10,631 nt of DNA from CAZFNU01 sp964520445 (lineage in GTDB: Bacteria; Patescibacteriota; Minisyncoccia; UBA6257; JAKLIH01): contig CAZFNU010000025.1 of NCBI GenBank assembly GCA_964520445.1, positions 1 through 10,631 of the forward strand, in the 5' to 3' direction. Both the position numbers and the translations under genes were made by a program. How positions within the stretch are numbered: position 1 is the stretch's first letter; each line of letters begins with the position of its first letter. Below, one piece after another: positions 1 to 7,292 of this stretch. A model generated the notes under the pieces. That model did no database searches, was not told where the DNA came from, and saw nothing but the letters and a program-made list of their open reading frames with translations.

Positions 1-560
1 CAATTACTTAAAACTTTTCTGACTTCAGTGGAAGGCATTTTTAAATAAGCATAATTTCCTTCTAAACCTGAAACAATAACATAGGATCCAGCAGAACGAG
101 CCATCTTACCTCCTTGGCCTTCGCGAATTTCAATATTATGAACTTCTGTACCTCCGGGAATATTTTTTAACATCATTCTATTACCTTTTTTTAATTCTGT
201 TTTATCATCACAAACAACCTCATCCCCTACTTTAATTCCAGCTGGAGCTAAGATATATTTTCTAGCACCATTACGATATAGGACTAAAGCGATAAAACAA
301 GTTCTATATGGATCATATTCTATTTTTTCAATTTTACCAGGAACTCCTTTAAAAACTTCTCCGAATTCAATTTCACGATAAAGTTTTTTATGTCCAGCTC
401 CTTTATGTCGCATAGTAATACGGCCAGCATTATTTCTGCCAACTGCTCTTTTACGACCAAAAGTCAAAGACTTATGAGGACTAAGCTTAGATAGTCCTGT
501 TCTGTCTATGTCTAAATGGTGTCTAGTACTTGGATTTGTATTGGAATCTTTTTTCATCAT
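1..560 (-). CDS. rplB: Ribosomal protein uL2 (L2), N-terminal part, runs off the window
   Basis: This is the first 186 codons of large-subunit protein L2, which binds 23S rRNA near the peptidyl transferase centre and is needed for subunit joining. Visible family motifs are GRNNAGRITMRHKGAGHKK (about residues 41-59), IEYDPYR, ARKYILAPAGIKVGD, LKNIPGGTEVHNIE and GGKMARSAGSY. The C-terminal half, with the conserved catalytic-centre histidine region, lies beyond base 1. The reading frame opens with two consecutive ATGs (558-560 and 555-557); the first begins two bases after the rplW stop, so I chose it. The N-terminus before GRNN is about 44 residues, some eight shorter than in E. coli. No Shine-Dalgarno sequence is visible, and translation is probably coupled to rplW. 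No TGA codon occurs in the visible part. Identity is secure. Confidence 0.97.
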   Translation of the reverse strand, partial: MMKKDSNTNPSTRHHLDIDRTGLSKLSPHKSLTFGRKRAVGRNNAGRITMRHKGAGHKKLYREIEFGEVFKGVPGKIEKIEYDPYRTCFIALVLYRNGARKYILAPAGIKVGDEVVCDDKTELKKGNRMMLKNIPGGTEVHNIEIREGQGGKMARSAGSYVIVSGLEGNYAYLKMPSTEVRKVLSN

Positions 561-562
561 AT

Positions 563-913
563 TTATACGTTAAATTCTATTTTTTGACCCTTAACTAATG
601 TGACTATAGCTTTCTTAACTGGAGATTTTTTTGAAATTTCATTACGAAAATTTGTTGGAGAGAAAAATTTCTTAGAAATATTTACATCCGACACTTTTAC
701 GTTATAGAATTTCTCAATAAATCTTTTGATTTCAATTTTATTAGTATTTATTCCTACTAAGAATGTATACTTTCCTGATTCTCTTTGAGCAGTAGATTTT
801 TCTGTTAAATGAGGCTGACAAGAAAAAGAAATACTAGAAAACTTAGTAGCTGTTGTTTTTGGCTTGCTTGGAGTAACTTTTTTAGTTTTGGTATTTTTCT
901 TGAATATAGGCAT
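563..913 (-). CDS. rplW: Ribosomal protein uL23 (L23)
   Basis: This 116-residue protein is L23, which binds domain III of 23S rRNA at the peptide exit tunnel and normally provides the docking site for signal recognition particle and trigger factor. The core is recognised by HLTEKSTAQRESGKYTFLV (about residues 35-53), NTNKIEIKRFIEKFYNVKVSDVN (about 56-78) and the terminal strand AIVTLVKGQKIEF. A basic, Lys/Thr-rich tail of roughly 30 residues precedes the core, making it longer than the usual 95-100 residues. It starts two bases after the rplD stop and ends (TAA) two bases before rplB, so the three genes are tightly coupled. No Shine-Dalgarno sequence is seen. Confidence 0.96.
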   Translation of the reverse strand: MPIFKKNTKTKKVTPSKPKTTATKFSSISFSCQPHLTEKSTAQRESGKYTFLVGINTNKIEIKRFIEKFYNVKVSDVNISKKFFSPTNFRNEISKKSPVKKAIVTLVKGQKIEFNV

Positions 914-915
914 AA

Positions 916-1572
916 TTATTTTTTAGGGTTAGTAAGTCTTTTTTCTAATACTGGAATGGCTTTTTCTAATATAACAATATTCTTGTAATTTATCAAGTCA
1001 ACTAGATCAACTGAAGAAATAGTAGTAGCAAAGGAATAAGGTAGATTACGAGTAAATCTAATTAATGATTTGTCTTCTGGAGGTAAAATTAGATACACCG
1101 CTTTGTTTGTTTTTTTAAATTTATCCTTAGCAAATAAAGAAGTAACTGTAGCCATTTCTTTAGTTTTGCCCTTATCTAAGGTAATTTGGTCAACAACAAA
1201 GAATTCGTTATCTTTAATTTTCTTAGAAAATATCATTGATAAGGCTTTGTTTTTGGCTTTCTGATTTATCTTGCGAGTAAAATTCATTTCAGCTTGTCTT
1301 GGCCCAAAAGTAACACCTCCATGTCTTCAGATAGGAGAACGAGACGAACCAGCTCTAGCGCGCCCTGTACCTTTTTGAGCTCAAGGTTTAATACCTCCTC
1401 CTCTTACCTCTCCTCGGTCTTTACTATGGGCAACTGGTTTACGACGAGTAGATAACATAGAAGTATAAACTTGAAAAACAGAATTCTGTTTAAATGGAGT
1501 ATTAAAAACTTTGTCATTTAATTCTACTTTTCCGATAGTTTCTTTTTTTTGATTATATAATGATATTTCCAT
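916..1572 (-). CDS. rplD: Ribosomal protein uL4 (L4), containing two TGA codons read as Trp
   Basis: This 218-residue protein is L4, which binds domain I of 23S rRNA and lines the exit tunnel with an extended loop; in some bacteria it also represses its own operon. The gene is continuous only if TGA is sense. TGA at 1381-1383 (residue 64) falls in KP[W]AQKGTGRARAGS and TGA at 1327-1329 (residue 82) in SRSPI[W]RHGGVTFGP, both Trp in typical L4 proteins. Under the standard code the gene would be read as two fragments separated by the tunnel loop. The start ATG at 1570-1572 lies five bases after the rplC stop. The stop is TAA and the length is close to the family's roughly 205 residues. The protein has no TGG codon, so both of its tryptophans are TGA. 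Confidence 0.97.
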
Positions 1573-1577
1573 ATTTA

Positions 1578-2201
1578 CTATTTAGATCATATTTTAACTA
1601 AAGTACCTTGTCTTCCTGGAATAGCTCCGGTAATGAACAGAAGATTATTTTCTAAATCAATATCGACAATCTTTAAGTTTTTAACAGTAAGTAAATCAGC
1701 CCCCATACGTCCAGACATTTTGTGTCCTTTAATAACGTGTTGTGGTCCTTGAGCACCAATAGATCCTGGTTCACGTAAAGCGTGTTTGGTACCATGAGAA
1801 GCTGGAGCTCCACGGAAGTTTCATCTTTTAACAGTTCCTTGAAAACCCTTACCTTTAGAGATTCCTTGGACATCAACAATATCTCCTTTAGAGAATTGTT
1901 TTAAATCAATAATATCTCCAATAGTATAATCTTTAAGATCATCTATTCTAAATTCTTTAAGATTCTTTAATTTTTTAACTTCTTCATCTTTAAAAGCTTT
2001 TTTCAAATGACCTAATCTTTGTTTGGTTAAATGCTTTGTTTCGTTAACAGCAATTTGTATAGATGTATAGCCATCTTTTTCTTGAGTTTTGATTTGAGAG
2101 ATGATAGCTGGATCTGATTCTAAAACTGTTACTGGAACAAAACCCATTTCTGGGTCTGGTAATTGAGTCATTTTCAATTTTTTAGCTAGAACGAATTTCA
2201 T
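1578..2201 (-). CDS. rplC: Ribosomal protein uL3 (L3), containing two TGA codons read as Trp
   Basis: This 207-residue protein is L3, an early assembly protein of the 50S subunit that contacts the peptidyl transferase centre. The N-terminus reads MKFVLAKKLKMTQ and is followed by PVTVLESDPAII. The hallmark GISKGKGFQGTVKR[W]NFRGAPASHGT, PGSIGAQGPQHVIKGHKMSGRMG and LTVKNLKIVDID then follow. TGA at 1821-1823 (residue 127) is the Trp of VKRW; a second TGA at 1587-1589 (residue 205) gives the C-terminus KIWSK before a TAG stop. Stopping at the first TGA would remove the conserved C-terminal third, so readthrough as Trp is required. The PQ.V.KG..M.GRMG version resembles, from memory, CPR bacteria more than Firmicutes. 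It follows a 91-base spacer carrying hairpins. Confidence 0.97.
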
Positions 2202-2215
2202 ATATATTAAAACTT

Positions 2216-2244
2216 ATTATATTGGTTTTGTTTCTCAACAAAAA
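2216..2244 (-). promoter_or_regulatory. Possible promoter for rplC with exact TATAAT -10 and poor -35
   Basis: The minus strand reads TATAAT at 2221-2216. At a 17-base spacing the -35 position reads TTTTTG, a weak match that lies inside the preceding hairpin arm. A start about seven bases downstream would leave a leader of only about 8 bases before the rplC ATG. In such AT-rich DNA a chance TATAAT is quite possible, so this is tentative. Confidence 0.3.
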
Positions 2245-2287
2245 ACTGAGTTTATCTCAGCTTTTTGTTGAGGCCCAAAGGCCTCAA
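2234..2287 (-). terminator. Double hairpin between rpsJ and rplC, possible terminator or attenuator
   Basis: Two inverted repeats fill most of the rpsJ-rplC gap. The first in transcription order is TTGAGGCC, loop TTTG, GGCCTCAA (arms 2280-2287 and 2268-2275). The second has 17-base arms (2256-2272 and 2234-2250) around a five-base loop ATAAA, with a single G-U pair; its core CTGAG-ATAAA-CTCAG is followed directly by TTTTTTG, the shape of an intrinsic terminator. The two hairpins share bases 2268-2272, so full formation of both is mutually exclusive. Whether it terminates, attenuates or binds a ribosomal protein is inference. Confidence 0.6.
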
Positions 2288-2292
2288 AGAGA

Positions 2293-2625
2293 TTAAGCTT
2301 TTATCTCTATTTCCACCCCTGCTGGTAAATTCAAGTTTGTTAACGATTCAATAATTTTTGGGTTAGGACTTAAAATGTCTATAATCCTTTTATGAACCCT
2401 GATCTCAAATTGTTCTTGAGAAGTTTTTTTCACAAAGGTAGCTCGGTTAACAGAGTAGCGTTTAAATTCTGTAGGAAGTAAAATAGGTCCAACTATTTGA
2501 GCTCCATTACGAATAACAATATCGATGATCTGTCTACAACAATTATCAATGATGTGATGATCATAAGATTTTAGCTTTACTCTAATTTTAGTTTTTTCTT
2601 TATTTTCTAAGGTGCTGGAAGACAT
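2293..2625 (-). CDS. rpsJ: Ribosomal protein uS10 (S10)
   Basis: This 110-residue protein is S10, a small-subunit head protein that in many bacteria also serves as NusE in transcription antitermination. Diagnostic stretches are KIRVKLKSYDHHIID (about 13-27), VGPILLPTEFKRYSVNRATFV (about 45-65), EQFEIRVHKRIIDIL (about 71-85) and the C-terminal NLPAGVEIEIKA. A polar stretch of about ten residues (SSSTLENKEK) precedes the usual start of the fold, giving slightly more than the common 100-105 residues. The ATG begins 22 bases after the tuf stop, so S10 is probably translated from the tuf transcript. The stop is TAA. There is no Shine-Dalgarno sequence and no Trp codon of either kind. Confidence 0.97.
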   Translation of the reverse strand: MSSSTLENKEKTKIRVKLKSYDHHIIDNCCRQIIDIVIRNGAQIVGPILLPTEFKRYSVNRATFVKKTSQEQFEIRVHKRIIDILSPNPKIIESLTNLNLPAGVEIEIKA

Positions 2626-2647
2626 TTTAATTTTTTTAACCTAATAA

Positions 2648-3847
2648 TTAAGCAACTATTTTAGTAATTACGCCTGCACCGACCGTTTTACCTCCTTCTC
2701 GGATAGAAAACTTTTGTCCTTCTTCTAAGGCTACTGGACCAATTAATTTAACTTTAAAAGTAGCGTTATCTCCTGGCATAACCATTTCTACACCTTCTTT
2801 TAAAGCAATTTCTCCTGTGATATCAGCAGTTCTAATAAAGAACTGTGGTTTGTATCCAGTAAAGAATGGAGTATGTCTACCACCTTCTTCTTTAGATAAT
2901 ACGTAAACCTCTGATTCGAATTCAGTATGTGGAGTAACAGATCCGGGTTTGGAGATAACTTGTCCTCTTCTTACATCATCTTTTTTGGTACCTCTTAAAA
3001 GAATACCAACATTATCACCAGCGAATCCTTCGTCCATTGACTTATTAAACATTTCAACACCTGTAGCAATAGTTTTGGTAGTAGGAACATAACCAACCAT
3101 TTCAATTTCATCATTGACATGGATAGTTCCTCTTTCTACTCTTCCAGTAACTACAGTACCTCTTCCTTCAATAGTGAAGATATCTTCGATAGGCATTAAG
3201 AATGGTTTGTCTTTTTCACGAGCTGGTTCTGGGATATATGTATCTAAAGTATCTAATAATTCGATGATTGGTTTGACAGCTTCGTCGTCAAAAGAAGTAG
3301 CTTCTAAAGCTTTTAAGGCTGAACCACGAATGATAGGAGTTTCTGCACCTGGAAAGTGATATTTAGTTAATAATTCACGAATTTCAGCTTCTACTAATTC
3401 AATTAATTCGGGATCAGAAACCATATCGCATTTGTTTAAGAAAACTACCATAGCTGGTACACCAACTTGTCCTGCTAATAATACGTGTTCACGAGTTTGA
3501 GGCATAGGACCATCAGTAGCAGCAACTACTAAGATAGCACCATCCATTTGAGCAGAACCAGTAATCATATTTTTGATATAATCTACGTGTCCTGGACAGT
3601 CTATATGAGCATAGTGTCTTTTATCTGTTTCATATTCTGAGTGGTGAACATTAATAGTAATACCTCTAGCTTTTTCTTCAGGGGCTTTATCAATGTCATT
3701 AACAGCTACTTTATTAGCATAAGTACCCTTTAAATGGAGGGTATTTAAGATAGCTGCAGTTAAAGTTGTCTTACCGTGATCAATGTGACCAATGGTACCA
3801 ACATTTAAATGTGGTTTTGTTCTAATAAATTTCTCTTTTTCTGCCAT
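2648..3847 (-). CDS. tuf: Elongation factor Tu
   Basis: This 399-residue GTPase delivers aminoacyl-tRNA to the ribosomal A site. The G-domain motifs are intact: P-loop GHIDHGKT (20-27), switch I RGITI (61-65), DCPGH (83-87, with the catalytic His), NKCD (138-141) and SALK (176-179). Domains 2 and 3 follow, with FTIEGRGTVVTGRVERG and GGRHTPFFTGYKPQFFIRTADITGEI. Length is normal. DCPGHVDYIKNMITGSAQMDG carries Val and Ser where many bacteria have Ala and Ala. It has no Trp codon, so it is intact under either code. Its own near-consensus promoter lies in the 101-base gap after fusA, and rpsJ follows by 22 bases. Placement of tuf directly before rpsJ joins the str and S10 operons. Confidence 0.99.
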   Translation of the reverse strand: MAEKEKFIRTKPHLNVGTIGHIDHGKTTLTAAILNTLHLKGTYANKVAVNDIDKAPEEKARGITINVHHSEYETDKRHYAHIDCPGHVDYIKNMITGSAQMDGAILVVAATDGPMPQTREHVLLAGQVGVPAMVVFLNKCDMVSDPELIELVEAEIRELLTKYHFPGAETPIIRGSALKALEATSFDDEAVKPIIELLDTLDTYIPEPAREKDKPFLMPIEDIFTIEGRGTVVTGRVERGTIHVNDEIEMVGYVPTTKTIATGVEMFNKSMDEGFAGDNVGILLRGTKKDDVRRGQVISKPGSVTPHTEFESEVYVLSKEEGGRHTPFFTGYKPQFFIRTADITGEIALKEGVEMVMPGDNATFKVKLIGPVALEEGQKFSIREGGKTVGAGVITKIVA

Positions 3848-3888
3848 GTTATTAATTTATTATTATATTTTTTAATTAATTTGGTTAA

Positions 3889-3916
3889 AATATCGATTAG
3901 TTACGATATTATCGTA
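3889..3916. repeat. Overlapping short inverted repeats at the tuf promoter -10 region
   Basis: Two small palindromes overlap here: AATATCG (3889-3895) with CGATATT (3904-3910) across 8 bases, and TACGAT (3902-3907) with ATCGTA (3911-3916) across 3 bases. They cover the -10 element and the predicted start site of the tuf promoter. They could be an operator or a 5' hairpin, or chance in AT-rich DNA. Confidence 0.35.
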
Positions 3917-3934
3917 TTTTTGCTAATTTGTCAA
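3906..3934 (-). promoter_or_regulatory. Near-consensus housekeeping-type promoter for tuf
   Basis: The minus strand reads TTGACA (3934-3929), a 17-base spacer, then TAATAT (3911-3906). The -35 is a perfect sigma-70-type consensus, the spacing is optimal and the -10 matches four of six bases. It lies about 15 bases beyond the fusA stop, with a predicted start near 3899 and a leader of about 50 A/T-rich bases. This would give tuf and the downstream S10 genes extra transcription independent of rpsL-fusA. Confidence 0.75.
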
Positions 3935-3948
3935 TAGCAACCTAGTTT

Positions 3949-6078
3949 TTAAGCTCTAGCACTAGACTTTCCCGATTCAGACCGTTTTCCAATGATAGTT
4001 TCAGCAATGTTTGCAGAAACTTCTTGATGATGATCAAATTCCATATTGAACGTTCCTCGACCTTCAGTTATAGAACGTAAATTAGTTACATAACCGAACA
4101 TCTCTGATAATGGAACAAAGGCATCAACAACGCGGAGGTTATAGCGATCAAACATTTTTTCAATTCTTCCACGTCTAGCATTAATGTCCCCTATAATATC
4201 ACCAAGGAATTTTTCAGGAGCAGTAACTTCTACTTTCATGATGGGTTCAAGAATAACTGGTTTTGCTTTTTTAGCAGCATCTTGAAAAGCCATAGAAGCA
4301 GCAATCTTGAAAGCGAAATCTGAGGAATCAACATCGTGGAAAGAACCATCATATAGAGTAACGGATACATCAGAGACTGGATAACCAGCTAAGATACCAC
4401 GATCTAATGCTTCTCTGACACCTTTTTCAATAGAACCAATAAATTCTTGAGGAATAATACCTCCTTTGATTTGATTGATAAACTCAAATCCTTTTCCTCT
4501 TTCTAAAGGTACTAATTTTAATCAGACATGACCATATTGACCCTTACCACCAGATTGTCTGATATATTTACCTTCAGCCTCAGCTGTATCACGGATAGTT
4601 TCTTTGTAAGCTACCTGAGGTTTACCAGTATTAACTTCAACATTAAATTCTCTTCTTAATCTATCTACTAAAACATCTAAGTGAAGTTCTCCCATACCAG
4701 AGATAACAGTATCATTGGTTTCCTCATCAGTCTTAACTCTAAATGTTGGATCTTCTTCAGCTAATTTTCGTAAAGCTAATCCAAGTTTTTCCTGGTCAAT
4801 CTTTGTTTTTGGTTCAAGACGTAAAGAGATAACAGGTTCTGGGAAAGAAATAGTTTCAAGAATAACGGGATTAGATTCATCACATAGAGTATCCCCAGTA
4901 CCAGTATTTTTTAAACCAACAGTGGCTACAATGTCTCCAGCTTCAACATCATCTATTTCTTCGCGTTTGTTTGCGAACATACGTAGTATACGACTTATAC
5001 GCTCGGATTGATTTTTAGTACTGTTGTAAATATAGGAACCTTTAGTTAATTTTCCTGAATAAACACGGAAATAATTTAAAGTGCCAGCAAAAGGATCGGT
5101 AGCAACTTTAAAAACTAAAGCACTAAAAGGTTCTGTAGCATTGGCACTTCTTTCAATTTCTTGATCAGTTTTAGGATCAATACCTTTAACAGCAGGTAAT
5201 TCCAAAGGAGAAGGTAAATATTCTACAACTGCATCAAGCATACATTGTACTCCTTTGTTTTTAAAAGCAGAACCACATAATACAGGAACTAAACGATAAG
5301 CAATAGTAGCTTTTCGTAATACTGATTTTAATTCCTCTTCAGTAATTTCTTTATTCTCTAAATATTTTTCCATTAAAACTTCGTCTTCTGAAGCAATTTT
5401 TTCTAACATCTCGTGATGATATTTATTAGCATATTCTTTGAGATCTTCTGGGATGTCAGATAAAACTAAATTTTCACCATGTTCCCCTTCAAAGGAAATC
5501 TTTTTCATTTTTAATAAATCAATTATTCCGGAAAAATTCTCTTCAGAACCAATTGGAATATTAATAGCAACAGCATTAGGAGTTAATTTTTCTTTAATGG
5601 AAGATAGGTCATTTTCAAAATTAGCACCCATACGATCCATTTTATTTACAAAACAAACTCGAGGAACTGAATATTTATCAGCTTGTCTTCAAACTGTTTC
5701 TGATTGAGGTTCAACACCGGCTACTCCATCAAAAACTACCACAGCTCCATCTAATACACGTAAAGAACGTTGTACTTCAGCAGTAAAATCAATGTGTCCT
5801 GGGGTATCAATGATATTAACTTTATGTTTAAAATTTAGATCATTATTCCTATAGCTTGGAGTTCAAAAACAAGTAGTAGCAGCAGAAGTAATAGTAATAC
5901 CTCGCTCTCTTTCTTGGGCCATCCAATCCATAATTGCTTCCCCTTCATGAACTTCCCCTATTTTATGAGAAAGGCCTGTATAGAATAAAACTCTTTCGGT
6001 GGTGGTTGTTTTACCAGCATCGATGTGAGCAATAATTCCTATATTTCGTACTTTTTCTAATGGATATTCTTGAGACAT
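3949..6078 (-). CDS. fusA: Elongation factor G, containing three TGA codons read as Trp
   Basis: This 709-residue GTPase catalyses ribosomal translocation and, with ribosome recycling factor, ribosome recycling. Motifs are P-loop AHIDAGKT (17-24), RGITIT (59-64), DTPGH (91-95), NKMD (145-148) and, near 260, CGSAFKNKG. Later domains show GMGELHLDVLVDRLRREF, the domain IV entry GQYGHV and the domain V stretch LEPIMKVEVTAPEKFLGDI. Three in-frame TGAs occur: residue 72 (5863-5865, TTCF[W]), residue 130 (5689-5691, ETV[W]RQADKY) and residue 519 (4522-4524, GHV[W]LKL). One Trp is TGG (MDWMAQERERG). Reading TGA as stop would split the gene into four pieces. The frame is unbroken across all of them and total length is normal. 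Stop is TAA. A terminator-like hairpin precedes the gene; there is no Shine-Dalgarno sequence. Confidence 0.98.
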
Positions 6079-6116
6079 ATTGATTGTTAAAATTTGTTAA
6101 ATTTTTTAATTGTATT

Positions 6117-6152
6117 AAACAAAAAATCTTAACCCATAAGAATCGGATTAAG
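6117..6152 (-). terminator. Intrinsic terminator or attenuator between rpsG and fusA
   Basis: The minus strand shows CTTAATCC (6152-6145), a nine-base loop, GGGTTAAG (6135-6128), then A followed by TTTTTTGTTT. The stem is 8 pairs with one G-T wobble, and the T run begins one base after it. It sits in the 97-base gap inside the cluster, so it may lower transcription of fusA relative to rpsL-rpsG. I found no convincing promoter between it and the fusA start. Confidence 0.65.
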
Positions 6153-6175
6153 AGGCATTCCGAAAAGATAAGTAA

Positions 6176-6649
6176 TTACTGAATTCTTCCGAAATGCGCA
6201 AATGCTTTGTTTGCTTCAGCCATTTTCTGAACATCAATTCTTTTTCTGATAGCTTGACCTTCATTTTTATAGGCGAGTAATATTTCTTCTGCTAACTTTT
6301 CGGCTATTGGCTTTCCCTTTTTGGCTTTAGCAGCATTTAATAGTCAGCGCATGGCTAAAGTAACTTTACGCATACCAGAAACTGGAACAGGTACTTGATA
6401 ATTAGCTCCTCCAATACGAACACTTCTAACTTCTAAGTTAGGAGCAATATTTTCTAAAGCTTGTTCCAAGTATTTAACTGGGTCGTGTTTGGTTTCTTTT
6501 TCTAATAAAGCAAGCATATTGTAGATATTTCTTCTAGCAGCTGCTTTTCGTCCCCTTCTCATGGAAACATTGATAAATTTTGATATTAAAACACTGTGGT
6601 ATCTTAAATCATTTTTATATCTTTTTTGATCAATTAATAATTCTGACAT
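6176..6649 (-). CDS. rpsG: Ribosomal protein uS7 (S7), containing one TGA codon read as Trp
   Basis: This 157-residue protein is S7, which nucleates assembly of the 30S head and lies at the E site; in E. coli it also represses the str operon. Recognisable stretches are LISKFINVSMRRGRKAAA (about 21-38), ALENIAPNLEVRSVRIGGANYQVPVPV (about 64-90) and LAMR[W]LLNAAK, ending MAEANKAFAHFGRIQ. TGA at 6344-6346 (residue 102) is the invariant Trp of LAMRW. Stopping there would cost 56 conserved residues; with readthrough the length matches the usual 156 exactly enough to be convincing. The ATG lies two bases after the rpsL stop, and the stop is TAA. No Shine-Dalgarno sequence is visible. Confidence 0.98.
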
Positions 6650-6651
6650 AA

Positions 6652-7065
6652 TTATTTCTTAGGTTTTTTAGCTCCATATTTACTTCTTTGTTGCATTCTT
6701 TTTTCGACACCACTGGTATCATATTTACCTCTAACTATATGATATCTTACACCTGGTAAATCTTTAACTTTACCACCACGTACTAAAACGATGGAATGCT
6801 CTTGTAAATTATGACCAATACCTGGGATGTAAGCTGTAATTTCTAATCCATTAGATAATTTAACACGAGCTACTTTACGTAAAGCTGAGTTTGGTTTTTT
6901 AGGAGTCATAGTAAACACCTTAGTACATACTCCTTTTTTTAAAGGAGAACTATAGTTTTTAATACAATTCTGTTTAACGTTAAAAGCAAAACCTAAACCT
7001 CTTGTTTTGGCTTTCTTAATAATGGGAGTTCTTCCTTTCTTTTTTAACTGATTTGTTGTTGGCAT
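6652..7065 (-). CDS. rpsL: Ribosomal protein uS12 (S12)
   Basis: This 137-residue protein is S12, which controls decoding fidelity at the A site and is the classical streptomycin target. The core reads KKGVCTKVFTMTPKKPNSALRKVARV (about 43-68), YIPGIGHNLQEHS and GGKVKDLPGVRYHIVRG, ending RSKYGAKKPKK. The two lysines whose change typically gives streptomycin resistance (TPKKPNS and VKDLPG) are both wild type. It carries the insertion of about 13 residues between the N-terminal tail and KKGVCT that is typical of Firmicutes and Mollicutes S12. It is the first gene of the translation cluster, with an extended -10 promoter about 75 bases upstream. The leader is A/T-rich without a Shine-Dalgarno sequence. 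Stop is TAA. Confidence 0.98.
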   Translation of the reverse strand: MPTTNQLKKKGRTPIIKKAKTRGLGFAFNVKQNCIKNYSSPLKKGVCTKVFTMTPKKPNSALRKVARVKLSNGLEITAYIPGIGHNLQEHSIVLVRGGKVKDLPGVRYHIVRGKYDTSGVEKRMQQRSKYGAKKPKK

Positions 7066-7139
7066 AAATTTAATTAAATTTTTTACATTAAAAAATTCTT
7101 TAAAATTTCAAGTTTTTGACTAGAAATTAAGTTATCGGT

Positions 7140-7168
7140 ATACTATCATAAAAAGATAGAAAAATCAA
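7140..7168 (-). promoter_or_regulatory. Promoter of the rpsL-rpsG-fusA cluster, extended -10 type
   Basis: The minus strand reads TTGATT (7168-7163), a 17-base spacer, then TAGTAT (7145-7140), with TGA just before the -10 forming the TGn extended element. The predicted start is near 7133, leaving a leader of about 68 bases, nearly all A/T. It lies downstream of the hairpin that ends the preceding gene, as expected for a separate transcription unit. Confidence 0.65.
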
Positions 7169-7243
7169 GGGGGTTGTTAAATATATAAAATCGCGTCCTT
7201 CTCCAGCTAGATGATTACGTAACTTTTAGATTAAACAATGATA

Positions 7244-7270
7244 AAGCCAGGTAATGTTATTACCTGGCTT
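7244..7270. terminator. Perfect 12-bp hairpin, likely terminator after the 158-residue gene
   Basis: The sequence AAGCCAGGTAAT (7244-7255) pairs perfectly with ATTACCTGGCTT (7259-7270) around the 3-base GTT. It lies 22 bases past the stop of the gene ending at 7293 and upstream of the rpsL promoter, so it separates the two units. No clean T run follows on the minus strand (TATCATTGTTTA); the plus-strand side (ATTTATATCTTT) is slightly more T-rich. It is the clearest perfect inverted repeat in the window. Confidence 0.65.
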
Positions 7271-7292
7271 ATTTATATCTTTAACAGAAATT

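Noticed and set aside
3114..3359. Open reading frames on the plus strand, for example at 1070-1264, 3114-3359, 4715-5011, 5438-5707, 7300-7494 and 9418-9609
   Set aside because: Each lies antisense to a well-supported gene, has no recognisable motif or ribosome binding site, and has the composition expected of a reverse shadow.
1381..6346. Apparent premature stops that would make rplD, rplC, fusA and rpsG pseudogenes or split genes
   Set aside because: Every interruption is TGA, frame is kept, lengths become normal, and the sites are conserved Trp positions. Recoding explains all of them; independent mutations or sequencing errors would not.
7066..7292. Possible small RNA or riboswitch in the longest intergenic gap
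   Set aside because: Beyond the perfect hairpin and the rpsL promoter I see only A/T-rich sequence with no known riboswitch core.
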